A program made the translations under genes and the position numbers. Positions 8,475-18,255 of a stretch of DNA of 64,000 bases are shown here, in pieces. Under the pieces are notes generated by a model. That model did not search any database. It was given only the letters and a program-made list of their open reading frames with translations, and had not been told where the DNA came from. Origin of the DNA: Fulvivirga sp. M361 (GTDB lineage Bacteria > Bacteroidota > Bacteroidia > Cytophagales > Cyclobacteriaceae); assembly GCF_007097395.1 (NCBI RefSeq), contig NZ_VKDC01000003.1:124001-188000 (forward strand), written 5' to 3'. Every line of letters begins with the position of its first letter. The stretch's first letter is position 1.

Positions 8475-9124
8475 TATCTTCTTCTGCGGTTCCTTCCACC
8501 TTTTCTGTTATCGTGCTTACCGCCCTGTGATCTGTTATTATTGTTATTGTTAGACTTTTTCCGGTCCTTGTAAAGTCGCTCAAAAAGGTTGCCTTCTCTC
8601 ACTTTTTCAAGATCGATACTCAGGGCGCCGCCTGAAATGGATTGAATGTTATTCAGAATGACTTCATCATCTATTACCTCTTTGTTCCAACTGCTATAGA
8701 AGCTTTTCATTAGCTTACCTATATAGACAATAGCATCTTCACGTTCCTGTGGGTCTTCTTTTTTGATGGCTTCATTTACCAATAATTCTATATTGCGGCC
8801 ATAGTGTCTGTATTTTATTCTGTTATTCACATACCCGACCCGGTCCGGTTTTTTGTCCAGTATTTCCTTTTCAGGGATAGGGTAGGGGCTGTCCACCTCC
8901 AGCTCGAAACCTGCCATAATGAACATATCGTCCCACAGTTTTTGATTTGTTTCATTGGTCTCTTTAACCGTTGGAGCTATTTGCTTCATTAATTCTACCA
9001 ATGTATGCGCGTATTGGGTCCTCTTCTCCTTATCTTCTATTGTTCTTAAGAAGCCAACTAGTTTTTGAATGTTCCTCCCATATTCTTTCAGAATTAAAGG
9101 AGAAAGGCTTGTATTATAATCCAT
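8474..9124 (-). CDS. DUF4290 family protein
   Basis: A cytoplasmic protein of about 216 residues found across Bacteroidota, function unknown. I prefer the Met at 9124, giving an N terminus M-D-Y-N-T followed by K-E-Y-G-R-N-I-Q as in the family; an upstream Met at 9169 would add 15 unconserved residues. It is mostly helical and ends in an Asn run and a strongly basic tail (R-K-G-G-R-N-R-R-R-R) that could contact nucleic acid. It sits between uvrD/pcrA and murA and is coupled to murA by a one-base overlap, so the three are probably co-transcribed. Confidence 0.85.
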   Translation of the reverse strand: MDYNTSLSPLILKEYGRNIQKLVGFLRTIEDKEKRTQYAHTLVELMKQIAPTVKETNETNQKLWDDMFIMAGFELEVDSPYPIPEKEILDKKPDRVGYVNNRIKYRHYGRNIELLVNEAIKKEDPQEREDAIVYIGKLMKSFYSSWNKEVIDDEVILNNIQSISGGALSIDLEKVREGNLFERLYKDRKKSNNNNNNRSQGGKHDNRKGGRNRRRR

Positions 9125-9172
9125 GTAATGCTGTTTGCTGGCCGAAGCTGGTATTAAAGTATTGGCCAATTG

Positions 9173-11431
9173 TTAATTGTCGTGAATCTTGAGTTTAGCA
9201 AAGCTAAGTAATAATGTCTTTTCTCCAAAGTCGTCGAAACTAACTTTGGCCTTACGGTTGGCCCCACTTTCATCCATGTCTACTACTTTACCGTATCCAA
9301 ATTTAGGATGTTCTACTTTCATTCCTTCTTGTAAGTTCGATGTATCGCTTGGTGTAAAATCGGCAGAGGGTTTGTAACTGCTCTTTTTCACCGGTTTCGA
9401 AGACACCGTCTTTTTCATTCCTTTTACAAAGTTTTTTGCATAATCCGGCCGCTCGTTTTGGGTAGTGCTATCTGCCGGATTGTACTTTTTATTTATTTTA
9501 ATGAATGCAGGATCTATTTCTTCAATGAACCGACTCGGTTCACAGTTTTTTAATCTTCCGAAACGGTAACGGCTTAGTGCATACGAGACAAATAGTTTAG
9601 ATTTGGCTCTGGTGATAGCTACATAAAAAAGGCGCCGCTCTTCTTCCAGGTCAGCACGGCTACTTAGCATCATTTGTGATGGGAAAAGATCTTCCTCCAG
9701 TCCTACGATATAAACATGCTGGAATTCCAGGCCCTTTGCCATATGGATGGTCATTAAGGTGATTTTTTCTTCATCATCATCTTTATCATTGTCCAGCCCC
9801 GTCACTAAAGCGATTTCCTGTAAAAAGGCCCCCAGGCTTTTGTCTTCTTTTTCAGGATCGTCTACATATTCTTTAATAGCGTTTAACAGTTCTTGTACGT
9901 TTTCGTATCGGTTAAGGCCTTCAACGGTTTTATCTTCGTACAGCTCTTTCAGAATGCCCGAGGTCTTGGCGATTTGAGTAGCAGCTTCAAAGGCATCTTT
10001 ACTTTCTATTTCCAGTTTAAACCTTTTAATGGTGGTCACAAAATCCATTACAGCATTTGCTGCACGTCCACCCAGGAACGAGTTGGCGTTTTCCAATACT
10101 TCCCACAAACTAATCGCATGATCATTAGCAGCTACAATCATTTTACTTACGGAAGTATCACCCACGCCTCGTCGAGGGTAGTTGATAATACGTTTAAAAG
10201 ACTCTTCATCGTTATGGTTGATGGAAAAGCGGAGATAAGCCATAAGGTCTTTGATCTCCTTGCGCTGATAAAAAGAAAGACCACCTATAATTTTGTATTT
10301 GAGGTTCATTCTCCTGAGCGCCTCTTCAATAGCCCTTGACTGGCTGTTGGTCCGATAAAGCACCGCGACTTCATTATTTTTGATTTGACGATGCATTTTT
10401 TCTTCAAAGATCGCGGAGGCTACCAACTTGCCTTCTTCACCATCGCTATTGGCTTTAAGCAGCTCAATGAGGCTCCCCTCTTCGTTATCTGTCCAGACGT
10501 TTTTCTTGAGCTGGGCTTTATTTTTAAAAATAACGGAGTTCGCAGCGTTAACAATATTGCGTGATGAACGATAGTTTTGCTCCAGCTTGATCACTCTTAG
10601 ATCAGAATAATCTTTTTCAAAATTCAGGATATTCTGAATATCCGCCCCCCTGAAGGCGTAGATACTTTGGGCGTCATCACCTACTACAGCAATGTTCTGG
10701 CGTACGGCGGCTAATTTTTTGGTGATCAGATATTGTGAAATATTGGTGTCCTGAAACTCGTCCACCATAACATAATGAAAGCGTTGCTGATATTTATTGA
10801 GTACGTCTGTGTGTTCTTTGAAAAGCACATTGGTATTGAATAATAGATCGTCAAAATCCATGGCTCCGGCTTTGAAGCAGCGCTCTGCATAGGTTTTATA
10901 AATACGACCGAGCTCAGGCTTCATGTTACTTTCATCGTCAGCCTTGTAAATGGGATTATTTAAATATTCACGCCAGGAGATGAGCCTGTTTTTTGCCCCG
11001 GATATTCGATTGAGCACTACATTTGCCTTATATACCTTGTCATCAAGGTTAAACTCTTTGACGATAGTTCTTATGAGTGATTTGGAATCGTCCGTATCAT
11101 AAATAGTGAAGTTACTGGGGTAGCCTAAATGATCGGCTTCGGCTCTCAGTATTCGTGCAAATACAGAGTGAAAGGTACCCATCCATAAATTACGGGCCTC
11201 AGTACCTACCACTTTTTCAATACGTTCCCGCATTTCTTTAGCGGCCTTGTTGGTAAACGTTAACGCTAGAATGTTAAACGGATCAACTTGCTTATTATCA
11301 ATAAGATAAGCAATTCGATAAGTCAGCACCCGGGTTTTTCCTGAACCTGCTCCTGCTATGATCATTACGGGGCCATCTGTATTAACCACCCCTTCTCTTT
11401 GTGGCTCGTTTAAGCTATTTAAATACTCCAT
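9173..11431 (-). CDS. UvrD/PcrA/Rep-type ATP-dependent DNA helicase
   Basis: A 752-residue superfamily 1A 3'-5' helicase for repair and replication-fork clearance. Visible features are L-N-E-P-Q-R-E (Q motif), Walker A G-A-G-S-G-K-T (27-33), V-D-E-F-Q-D-T-N (motif II, about 228), G-D-D-A-Q-S-I-Y-A-F-R-G-A (motif III), Q-N-Y-R-S (motif IV), T-I-H-M-A-K-G-L-E-F (motif V) and V-A-I-T-R-A (motif VI). The C terminus has the PcrA-like segment H-P-K-F-G-Y-G-K-V, a Tudor-like RNA polymerase-binding domain. It is first in the apparent operon with the DUF4290 gene and murA. UvrD and PcrA cannot be separated by sequence alone. Confidence 0.93.
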   Translation of the reverse strand: MEYLNSLNEPQREGVVNTDGPVMIIAGAGSGKTRVLTYRIAYLIDNKQVDPFNILALTFTNKAAKEMRERIEKVVGTEARNLWMGTFHSVFARILRAEADHLGYPSNFTIYDTDDSKSLIRTIVKEFNLDDKVYKANVVLNRISGAKNRLISWREYLNNPIYKADDESNMKPELGRIYKTYAERCFKAGAMDFDDLLFNTNVLFKEHTDVLNKYQQRFHYVMVDEFQDTNISQYLITKKLAAVRQNIAVVGDDAQSIYAFRGADIQNILNFEKDYSDLRVIKLEQNYRSSRNIVNAANSVIFKNKAQLKKNVWTDNEEGSLIELLKANSDGEEGKLVASAIFEEKMHRQIKNNEVAVLYRTNSQSRAIEEALRRMNLKYKIIGGLSFYQRKEIKDLMAYLRFSINHNDEESFKRIINYPRRGVGDTSVSKMIVAANDHAISLWEVLENANSFLGGRAANAVMDFVTTIKRFKLEIESKDAFEAATQIAKTSGILKELYEDKTVEGLNRYENVQELLNAIKEYVDDPEKEDKSLGAFLQEIALVTGLDNDKDDDEEKITLMTIHMAKGLEFQHVYIVGLEEDLFPSQMMLSSRADLEEERRLFYVAITRAKSKLFVSYALSRYRFGRLKNCEPSRFIEEIDPAFIKINKKYNPADSTTQNERPDYAKNFVKGMKKTVSSKPVKKSSYKPSADFTPSDTSNLQEGMKVEHPKFGYGKVVDMDESGANRKAKVSFDDFGEKTLLLSFAKLKIHDN

Positions 11432-11610
11432 TCTACCTCATTAATCTTTTTGCAATTTACATTTTTGAGGGGATCAAATAAGGGTTCAGAACAACAATTT
11501 GAAGGGTTTGTTCTATAGACCCGATACTACATGATGCAGAAGTGATATCTTACGGTTAACAACCAGCTCATATGGTTAGGAATCATTTTAGAATATATAT
11601 TTTTGAAGTA

Positions 11611-12180
11611 ATGATAGAATTTGGTAAAACGATAATCTCAGATGACATTAAGGATAATTTCTTTGTATGTAATCTTGAAAAGTGTAAAGGAGCGTGTTGT
11701 GTGGAAGGTGATCTGGGAGCGCCTTTGGAAGAAGATGAATTGGACGTGTTGAAACAAGCATATGAAAAGATCAAACCCTTCTTATCGGAAGAAGGTATTC
11801 GTGCTATAGAGCAGCAGGGGCCTTACATTCTGGATGAAGAGGGTGAGTATTCTACACCTACTATAGGAGGAAAAGAATGTGCTTATGCCATTTATGATAA
11901 AGAAGGGATCTTAAAATGCGGGATTGAACAGGCGTATAATGAAAAGCAAACAGATTTTAAGAAACCCATCAGTTGTCACTTATATCCTATTCGCATTACT
12001 AAATATGATGAATTTGATGCACTGAACTATGATCAGTGGGATATTTGTGATGCTGCCTGTCATTTGGGCGCCTCTCTTAATGTGCCGGTCTATAATTTTT
12101 TGAAAGAACCCCTGATCCGGAAATATGGCAAAAGTTGGTATAACGATCTTGTTGATCTTCTGGAGAAGGAAAGCAGCTAA
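11611..12180 (+). CDS. DUF3109 family cysteine-rich protein
   Basis: A cytoplasmic protein of about 189 residues matching the Bacteroidota DUF3109 family. It starts best at the Met at 11611 ([10 protein letters not shown]); the in-frame ATG at 11572 adds 13 residues absent from the expected N terminus. Cysteines are conserved and clustered: Cys20, Cys25, Cys29 and Cys30, then further single ones in G-K-E-C, L-K-C-G, I-S-C-H-L-Y-P and I-C-D-A-A-C. The pattern suggests a bound metal or Fe-S cluster, but no function is established. It converges on the outer-membrane protein gene with 4 bases between stops. Confidence 0.85.
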   Translation: MIEFGKTIISDDIKDNFFVCNLEKCKGACCVEGDLGAPLEEDELDVLKQAYEKIKPFLSEEGIRAIEQQGPYILDEEGEYSTPTIGGKECAYAIYDKEGILKCGIEQAYNEKQTDFKKPISCHLYPIRITKYDEFDALNYDQWDICDAACHLGASLNVPVYNFLKEPLIRKYGKSWYNDLVDLLEKESS

Positions 12181-12184
12181 TAAG

Positions 12185-12829
12185 CTAATCGGATAATGGA
12201 ATAAGGAGTGCAAGTCTCAGGTTTAATGCATTATCATTTCCACTGTCTCCAAGTTCTGAAATATTGTCAAGATAGTCGGTATTAGTATTGAATATACCTG
12301 CCTGGAAAGAAAAGCCGAGCTTTCTTTTTGTGAAATAAATGATCCCTATGCTTGTGGGAAGAATAAAACTCAGATTTCTATAAGTTTCACCTTCATTTCG
12401 TGTATCCTCCTGTGACTCCAATACCTCGTCAAATTCATCTTTAGGGGTAAAACGCATGAATCCAATACCCTGGCTTAAGTAGAGGATCAGCTGTTCTTTT
12501 TTTATAATGTTGATATGGAGATCGTAGTTGAAGAAGAGGAAGTTCGTTTTTACGAAATTGTTAGGTGCGGGTGTGCCGGTATTACTTTGAAAACCGAAGG
12601 TCTGGTCTTCACTACTCAAAGAGCCGAATCCAATATTCAGAGCTCCATTCAGTCGTTTCTTTTTGTTAAAAAGTATCCCCGCTTGTATTCCGGGAGACCA
12701 GCTATCGTAGTTGCCTATTTCTCCTTTATAGCTATTTGCGGATACACCTACCTGAAAGTATGATTCCTTTTTTTGTCCGAAAGAAGGAAGTGCAAGCAGC
12801 ACGCAAAGTATACCAATAAAGACCTTCAT
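12185..12829 (-). CDS. predicted outer-membrane beta-barrel protein
   Basis: A protein of about 214 residues with a clear signal peptide (M-K-V-F-I-G-I-L-C-V-L-L-A-L-P-S-F-G-Q) and alternating beta-strand segments typical of small porin-like barrels (outer-membrane beta-barrel or DUF6089-like proteins). The start at 12829 is chosen because it opens the signal peptide; the longer frame from 12898 would translate through the accC-operon terminator. It ends L-I-P-L-S-D rather than in an aromatic residue. Function is unknown. It lies just downstream of the terminator closing the accC operon, so it either has its own promoter or depends on read-through. Confidence 0.7.
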   Translation of the reverse strand: MKVFIGILCVLLALPSFGQKKESYFQVGVSANSYKGEIGNYDSWSPGIQAGILFNKKKRLNGALNIGFGSLSSEDQTFGFQSNTGTPAPNNFVKTNFLFFNYDLHINIIKKEQLILYLSQGIGFMRFTPKDEFDEVLESQEDTRNEGETYRNLSFILPTSIGIIYFTKRKLGFSFQAGIFNTNTDYLDNISELGDSGNDNALNLRLALLIPLSD

Positions 12830-12840
12830 GGATTGTAATA

Positions 12841-12868
12841 TAAAACAAAAGCCTGTAAAATCAGGCTT
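12841..12868 (-). terminator. intrinsic terminator closing the DUF177-accC operon
   Basis: AAGCCTG and CAGGCTT (12849-12868) form a perfect 7-bp stem with a 6-base loop. Read on the minus strand, the stem is followed by TTGTTTTA, a T-rich tail. It is about 80 bases after the accC stop and only 11 bases before the barrel protein's start codon. Confidence 0.75.
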
Positions 12869-12950
12869 CTGTTTTCTGGAAATAATTTTAAATTCCATTT
12901 TGTATTAACCCTTGCATATGCCGGATTGTTTTGCAAGACCGGTATACTAA

Positions 12951-14303
12951 TCACTTCAGGTCGCTAAAATCAAAGTCTTCTAAAAATTTTGTGGTGAACA
13001 TCCCGGATTTGAATATTTCATCATCCATGAGTTTCAGGTGGAATGGAATAGTTGTTTTTATCCCCTCGATGACAAACTCGCTCAGTGCTCTTTTCATTCT
13101 GGTGATCACGTCTTCACGTGTTTGTCCGCTTACAATAAGTTTGGCGATCATGGAATCATAGTTAGGTGGTATGGTATAGCCAGCGTATACATGACTATCC
13201 ACTCGAACGCCATGCCCACCTGGCATATGGAGGTTCGTTATTTTTCCGGGAGATGGCCTGAAATCATTGGACGGATCTTCCGCGTTGATCCTGCATTCCA
13301 TAGCGTAGAGGTTTGGCTCATAGTTATTTCCTGATATCTCTATACCTGCAGCTACTTTGATCTGTTCTTTGATTAGGTCGTAGTCGGTCACTTCTTCCGT
13401 AATAGGATGCTCCACCTGTATCCTTGTGTTCATTTCCATGAAGTAGAAATCACCGTTTTTGTCTACCAAAAATTCAACCGTACCAGCTCCTTCATATTTA
13501 ATAGCCTCTGCTGCTTTTACGGCTGCTTCACCCATCTTATTCCTTAACTCCGGGAATACCGTCATAACGGGTGACGGTGTTTCTTCCAGGAGCTTTTGAT
13601 GCCTTCTTTGAATGCTGCAATCACGCTCGGAAAGATGGCAGGCTTTACCCTTACAATCACCTACTATCTGTATTTCTACATGGCGCGGCTCTTCTACAAA
13701 TTTTTCCAGGTACATGCCGTCATTTCCAAATGCGGCGGCGGATTCCTGTCGTGCCGAATCCCATGCCTTTTCAAATTCAGATTCGTTAGCAACGATACGC
13801 ATACCCCTACCTCCGCCACCTGCTGTAGCTTTCAGAATGACCGGGTATTTGATCTTTTTTGCAATTTTCTTTCCTTCAGCTACAGAACTCAACAAGCCTT
13901 CGGAACCGGGTATGGTAGGGACTCCTGCCGCTTTCATTGTAGCTTTAGCGGTAGCTTTGTCTCCCATATTATTGATCATATCCGGAGAGGCCCCAATGAA
14001 CTTTATATTGTACTCCTGACATACGGAGCTGAACTCGGCATTCTCCGCAAGAAAACCATATCCCGGATGGATGGCATCCGCATTGGTAATTTCTGCAGCG
14101 GCTATTATATTGGGTATGTTAAGATAAGACTCACTGCTTGGAGCTTTTCCAATACATACAGCTTCATCCGCGAAACGTACATGGAGACTGTCTTTGTCAG
14201 CGAGAGAGTAAACAGCTACAGTTCTGATATTCATCTCCTTGCAAGTACGGATTACCCGTAGTGCAATCTCACCTCTATTAGCGATTAGTATTTTATTGAA
14301 CAC
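12951..14303 (-). CDS. accC: acetyl-CoA carboxylase biotin carboxylase subunit
   Basis: Carboxylates the biotin of AccB using ATP and bicarbonate, the first half of malonyl-CoA formation. The 450 residues match the family length. Visible are the N-terminal [26 protein letters not shown], the ATP-grasp glycine loop A-G-G-G-G-R-G-M-R, and [11 protein letters not shown] near the active site. It is the last gene of the operon, 48 bases after accB, and a terminator follows at 12841-12868. AccA and AccD are not in this window. Confidence 0.97.
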   Translation of the reverse strand: MFNKILIANRGEIALRVIRTCKEMNIRTVAVYSLADKDSLHVRFADEAVCIGKAPSSESYLNIPNIIAAAEITNADAIHPGYGFLAENAEFSSVCQEYNIKFIGASPDMINNMGDKATAKATMKAAGVPTIPGSEGLLSSVAEGKKIAKKIKYPVILKATAGGGGRGMRIVANESEFEKAWDSARQESAAAFGNDGMYLEKFVEEPRHVEIQIVGDCKGKACHLSERDCSIQRRHQKLLEETPSPVMTVFPELRNKMGEAAVKAAEAIKYEGAGTVEFLVDKNGDFYFMEMNTRIQVEHPITEEVTDYDLIKEQIKVAAGIEISGNNYEPNLYAMECRINAEDPSNDFRPSPGKITNLHMPGGHGVRVDSHVYAGYTIPPNYDSMIAKLIVSGQTREDVITRMKRALSEFVIEGIKTTIPFHLKLMDDEIFKSGMFTTKFLEDFDFSDLK

Positions 14304-14351
14304 AATTTTGTCGGTTAAGAGATAATGATTCGATTGAAAAAGACCGCTTCT

Positions 14352-14849
14352 TTAAGAAGGGTCTACCAGAAACAATACCTGGTCGTATTCTACAGGAGAA
14401 GAGTTTTCCACCATGGCTTTCACGATAGTGCCGCTTACTTCCGACTCAATTTCATTGAAAAGTTTCATGGCCTCTACAATACAGAGAGTCTGTCCGACTT
14501 CTATCTTATCTCCAACAGAAACAAAGGAAGGACTGTCAGGATTGGCAGATCGATAAAATGTCCCTATCATGGGAGATTTTACCTCAATATACTGACTACT
14601 GTCTTCAGTACTTTGTGTTGTTGCAGCTTTTGGTGCTGCCGGGGCGATTGTTTCAGCAGGGGCAGGGGCAGGGGGAGGCGCGGCAGCGGCGGCCACAGGA
14701 ATCGCGGACACACCTGATTCAACTATTTTTGTTTTAACATCCGGGGCCCTTTTTATGGAGAGCTTAATCTCCTCGGTTTCTATGTTAACTTCATTAAGAC
14801 CTGTTTGAGAGATAAAGTCTATTAGGTCTCTTATTTCTTTGGATTTCAT
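14352..14849 (-). CDS. accB: acetyl-CoA carboxylase biotin carboxyl carrier protein
   Basis: A 165-residue carrier that holds the covalent biotin between AccC and the carboxyltransferase. A conserved N-terminal region (1-40) is followed by an Ala/Pro-rich flexible linker (about 48-76) and the biotinyl domain (about 86-165). The biotinylated residue is Lys129 in V-E-A-M-K-L. It lies between efp and accC with 23 and 48 bases of spacing and is clearly co-transcribed. Confidence 0.96.
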   Translation of the reverse strand: MKSKEIRDLIDFISQTGLNEVNIETEEIKLSIKRAPDVKTKIVESGVSAIPVAAAAAPPPAPAPAETIAPAAPKAATTQSTEDSSQYIEVKSPMIGTFYRSANPDSPSFVSVGDKIEVGQTLCIVEAMKLFNEIESEVSGTIVKAMVENSSPVEYDQVLFLVDPS

Positions 14850-14872
14850 ATCTCAGTGCTTTTGTTGACTGT

Positions 14873-15439
14873 TTATTCTTTGACCCGTTCTACATAAGAA
14901 TTCGTACGGGTATCTACTTTGATTTTTTCATCCTGATTAATAAAAAGAGGTACTTGCACAATTGCTCCGGTTTCCATTGTAGCGGGCTTAGTAGCGTTGG
15001 TAGCTGTGTCACCCCGTAAGCCAGGCTCAGTGTATGTAACGACCAGCTCTACAAATGCCGGTAGTTCACAACCCAGTACTTGTTCTTTCTCAGCATGATA
15101 CAATATATCGACATTCTGACCATCTTTCATGAGGCCAGGATTGTTGATCAGGCTTTCTTCAACGGAGATCTGCTCATAGGTTTCGTTGTCCATGAGGTGA
15201 TATCCCAGGTCATCTTTATATAAAAACTGGTGTGCCCTTCTTTCGACACGCGCTGTGGTAATTTTATGACCGGAAGTAAATGTGTTATCTATTACTTTGC
15301 CCGAGGTCATGCTTTTAAGCTTTGTTCTTACAAAAGCAGGCCCTTTTCCAGGCTTTACATGTTGGAACTCAACGATGGTATAAAGATCGTGGTTGAATTC
15401 AATGCATAGTCCGTTCTTGAAATCGGCGGTTGTTGCCAT
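14873..15439 (-). CDS. efp: elongation factor P
   Basis: A 188-residue, three-domain translation factor that relieves ribosome stalling at polyproline stretches. The tip loop of domain I reads V-K-P-G-K-G-P-A-F, placing the potentially modified Lys at 32. The C-terminal R-T-N-S-Y-V-E-R-V signature is intact. No EpmA/EpmB modification genes are nearby. The gene sits between fabH and accB, the usual neighbourhood in Bacteroidota; the Pro-rich linker of the adjacent AccB is a plausible EF-P substrate (inference). Confidence 0.97.
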   Translation of the reverse strand: MATTADFKNGLCIEFNHDLYTIVEFQHVKPGKGPAFVRTKLKSMTSGKVIDNTFTSGHKITTARVERRAHQFLYKDDLGYHLMDNETYEQISVEESLINNPGLMKDGQNVDILYHAEKEQVLGCELPAFVELVVTYTEPGLRGDTATNATKPATMETGAIVQVPLFINQDEKIKVDTRTNSYVERVKE

Positions 15440-15485
15440 TGAATATAATTTTGGTCTAAGTTATCAATGAATAAAGAAAAAGCAA

Positions 15486-16484
15486 CTATTTGGAGTCATA
15501 TGCCCACTTTAAATAAATAGCACCCCATGTGAACCCGCCACCAAATGCCGCCATTACCAGGTTGTCTCCTTTTTTGAGTTGTGATTCATAATCCCAGAGT
15601 AATAAAGGAATGGTTCCTGCAGTGGTGTTGCCATAGCGCTCTATGTTCATCATTACCTTATCTTCCGTTACACCCATTCTATTGGCCGTGGCGTCTATAA
15701 TTCTTTTGTTAGCCTGGTGAGGAACAAGCCAGGCAACATCGTCTGAGGTGAGATTATTCCGTTCCATGATTTTAGCTGCGTAGTCTGCCATGTTAGTTAC
15801 TGCAAACTTAAATACTGTAGCTCCATCCTGGCGGGCGTAATGCCATTTATTATCTACTGTCTCATGTGATGCCGGATATTGGCTTCCACCGGCTTTCATC
15901 TTAAGGAATTCTACTCCTGTTCCATCACTTTTATGAATAGAGTCTACGATACCTACTTCTTCCAGACTTGGTTCTAATAACACTGCTCCGGCACCATCGC
16001 CAAAAATGATACAGGTAGTCCGGTCTTCGTAATCAATAATGGAAGACATTTTATCTGCACCCACTACGATTACTTTTTTGTAAAGACCCGTTTCTATAAA
16101 CTGACTTGCCGTGGTCAAGGCGTAAAGAAACCCGGAACAGGCGGCTGAAATATCATAGCTGAAAGCATTGACCGCTCCTACATTGGCGGCTATCAGGTTG
16201 GCAGTGGCAGGAAAGACCATGTCCGGTGTTACTGTAGCGCATATGATCAGGTCTATCTCATCGGCTTTAACAGCAGTCTTTTCTAATAAGCCTTTCACCG
16301 CTTTGCTGGCCATCACGCTGGTGCCTTTTCCTTCGCCTTTTAAAATTCTTCTTTCTTTTACACCCGTTCTGCTGGTTATCCATTCATCGCTCGTGTCTAC
16401 AAGTGTTTCAAGTTCCTGGTTGGTAAGGATATAATCGGGTACATATCCATGAACTCCTGTAATGGCAGCCTGTGTTTTAGCCAT
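15486..16484 (-). CDS. fabH: beta-ketoacyl-ACP synthase III
   Basis: Starts fatty-acid synthesis by condensing an acyl-CoA with malonyl-ACP. The 332 residues contain the full catalytic triad: Cys116 in A-A-C-S-G-F, His256 in V-P-H-Q-A-N and Asn286 in Y-G-N-T-T. In Bacteroidota the enzyme often uses branched-chain acyl-CoA primers derived from Ile, Leu and Val, but substrate choice cannot be read here. It is 8 bases after plsX in the same operon. Confidence 0.96.
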   Translation of the reverse strand: MAKTQAAITGVHGYVPDYILTNQELETLVDTSDEWITSRTGVKERRILKGEGKGTSVMASKAVKGLLEKTAVKADEIDLIICATVTPDMVFPATANLIAANVGAVNAFSYDISAACSGFLYALTTASQFIETGLYKKVIVVGADKMSSIIDYEDRTTCIIFGDGAGAVLLEPSLEEVGIVDSIHKSDGTGVEFLKMKAGGSQYPASHETVDNKWHYARQDGATVFKFAVTNMADYAAKIMERNNLTSDDVAWLVPHQANKRIIDATANRMGVTEDKVMMNIERYGNTTAGTIPLLLWDYESQLKKGDNLVMAAFGGGFTWGAIYLKWAYDSK

Positions 16485-16492
16485 AGCGTTAG

Positions 16493-17434
16493 TTATTCTT
16501 TAAACTTATCTTTAATCTTCAAATGAATATTGGATTTAGCCATTCTATGAGATAGCAATACCATGTTTTTAATGGCTTTGGCACTCGAAACACCATGACC
16601 TATTACTACGTTCCCATTGATTCCAAGAATAGGACTTCCACCTATTTCTTCATAGTTGAAACGATCGAAATAAGGGTCTTTTATTTTTCGATCCTGGATC
16701 ATATCATAAAATGATTCTGCCATTTTTAGGATCACATTGCCAGTGAAACCGTCACATACGATCACATCGGCCTTGTCATTGAAGAGATCCCTTCCTTCAA
16801 TGTTACCAATAAAATTTAGATTTGAGTTGATTTTGAACAGTTGATATGCTGCTTGTGTCAGAAGGGTGCCTTTCTGTTCCTCTTCTCCGAGATTAACTAA
16901 ACCAACTTTAGGGCTTTCTATATTAAAAACGTGCTTTGCGTACAGTGAGCCGATCTGCCCAAATTGGTATAGAACATCAGGCTTACAGTCGGCATTTGCA
17001 CCCACATCCATGATCAAGCCAAAATCTCCTGATTCCTTAGGAACGAAGCCAACTATACCGGGTCTTATGATACCCTCAATAGATTTTATGGTAAACATGG
17101 CGCCAACGTGCATAGCGCCTGTGTTGCCAGCGCTGCTGAATGATGCAACTTCTCCCGATTTTAACATACCGTAACCTATAGGAATACTGGCCTTAGGTTT
17201 GGTGGAGAAAGCCTTGGTAGGGTGTTCACCCATGTTAATTACATCATCCGCATGTACGATCTCTATTTGTGATGAATTGATATCGTAGCCTTCTAGCTTG
17301 TGCTCAATGACTCCTTTATCTCCTATTAACACAATAGATGTGTCTGCAGGTAGCTCTTTACACGCCAGCACTGCACCGTCAACAGTACTATCGGGGGCAT
17401 AATCGCCTCCCATTGCATCTAATGCAATCTTCAC
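16493..17434 (-). CDS. plsX: phosphate acyltransferase
   Basis: Converts acyl-ACP to acyl-phosphate, the acyl donor for PlsY in phosphatidic-acid synthesis. The N terminus [13 protein letters not shown] is diagnostic, as are G-A-M-H-V-G-A-M-F and V-G-L-V-N-L-G-E-E. At 313 residues it is somewhat shorter than E. coli PlsX (about 356), normal for this phylum. It lies 12 bases downstream of rpmF and 8 bases upstream of fabH, the ancient rpmF-plsX-fabH order. Confidence 0.96.
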   Translation of the reverse strand: MKIALDAMGGDYAPDSTVDGAVLACKELPADTSIVLIGDKGVIEHKLEGYDINSSQIEIVHADDVINMGEHPTKAFSTKPKASIPIGYGMLKSGEVASFSSAGNTGAMHVGAMFTIKSIEGIIRPGIVGFVPKESGDFGLIMDVGANADCKPDVLYQFGQIGSLYAKHVFNIESPKVGLVNLGEEEQKGTLLTQAAYQLFKINSNLNFIGNIEGRDLFNDKADVIVCDGFTGNVILKMAESFYDMIQDRKIKDPYFDRFNYEEIGGSPILGINGNVVIGHGVSSAKAIKNMVLLSHRMAKSNIHLKIKDKFKE

Positions 17435-17446
17435 AGAGCAGTGGGC

Positions 17447-17638
17447 TTATGCTAATACTTCTTTCTCTATTACTACTTTACCTTTATAGTAAAGCTTGCC
17501 TTCATGCCAAAATGCTCTGTGCGGTAAGTGAAACTCTCCTGTAGTAGGGCAAATAGCTAAATGTTTCGCCTCCGCTTTCACGTGAGTTCTTCTTTTGTCC
17601 CTTCTTGACTTTGAAATTTTTCTTTTAGGATGAGCCAT
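17447..17638 (-). CDS. rpmF: 50S ribosomal protein L32
   Basis: A 63-residue basic protein starting [17 protein letters not shown], the L32 signature. It has a single cysteine (I-C-P-T-T-G-E), so it is the zinc-free form. Co-transcription with the DUF177 gene upstream (21 bases) and plsX downstream (12 bases) links ribosome production to lipid synthesis. Confidence 0.97.
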   Translation of the reverse strand: MAHPKRKISKSRRDKRRTHVKAEAKHLAICPTTGEFHLPHRAFWHEGKLYYKGKVVIEKEVLA

Positions 17639-17659
17639 TTGTATTAAATATTTAGTTTT

Positions 17660-18181
17660 TTATTCTTTATTTTTTAATCCTTTTAACATTTTCCAACGTG
17701 GATCGATATCCTCTGCTTTGCCGTCCTGATCATTTTGCGAAGAGTAGATCAATTCATCATCTTCATTTTCATCTTTGAACCTTGGGTGCAGCCTTTTCAT
17801 TGGTATTGCCACACCGATGAATTCATAGATATATTGCGCAAAATGAATCCTTTGTCGGTCCCTTTCGATGATCACAATATTATCATCCAGCTCCTTCTCT
17901 TCTTCACCAAATTTGAAGATCATCTCCTCCTGGTCCCGAATTTCAAAATCAAAAGGATCCAAACTTCTGTCACACGTTAACTTTACTGAAAGCGCCATAT
18001 CAAATGTAGCCTTAATAAAATTGTCATTTTTAGCCAACACCATGTTCACTTTGCCGTTCCCTTCCTCAATTACACTTCCCTCATGAGCCGCAAAAAAAGA
18101 ATTACCAATATCAAATTGGTAATTGTGTTCTTTGTTGCTCAGTCTGAAAATGTCAATATCAAATGATTGAAGCACATTCAC
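17660..18181 (-). CDS. DUF177 (YceD-like) protein
   Basis: A 173-residue acidic protein of the DUF177/YceD family, almost always encoded immediately before rpmF. The central C-D-R-S-L-D-P-F-D segment is the part usually conserved (C-x-R-C-L in many relatives). In E. coli and plants the family has been linked to 23S rRNA accumulation; the exact role is unclear. A minus-strand TAACTTTG box at 18209-18216 fits the TAnnTTTG -7 consensus and could start this operon, although no good -33 element was seen. Confidence 0.88.
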   Translation of the reverse strand: MNVLQSFDIDIFRLSNKEHNYQFDIGNSFFAAHEGSVIEEGNGKVNMVLAKNDNFIKATFDMALSVKLTCDRSLDPFDFEIRDQEEMIFKFGEEEKELDDNIVIIERDRQRIHFAQYIYEFIGVAIPMKRLHPRFKDENEDDELIYSSQNDQDGKAEDIDPRWKMLKGLKNKE

Positions 18182-18255
18182 TACGCTCTCCCCCTTAAAT
18201 TAAGTCTGCAAAGTTAATAAGATTATTGAAATAATTAAAAGCTAAAGGAAAACGT

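Noticed and set aside
8508-8560. Low-complexity stretch rich in ATT/GTT
   Set aside because: It simply encodes the Asn run and basic tail of the DUF4290 protein.
11488-11514. AGAACAA/TTGTTCT inverted repeat between uvrD and the DUF3109 gene
   Set aside because: Seven base pairs with a 13-base loop in a divergent promoter region; no second copy or clear promoter overlap to support an operator.
13596-14261. 221-codon plus-strand ORF opposite accC
   Set aside because: It is antisense to a gene with intact catalytic motifs, its translation is rich in Cys, Phe and Tyr without a domain, and it has no promoter or neighbour logic.
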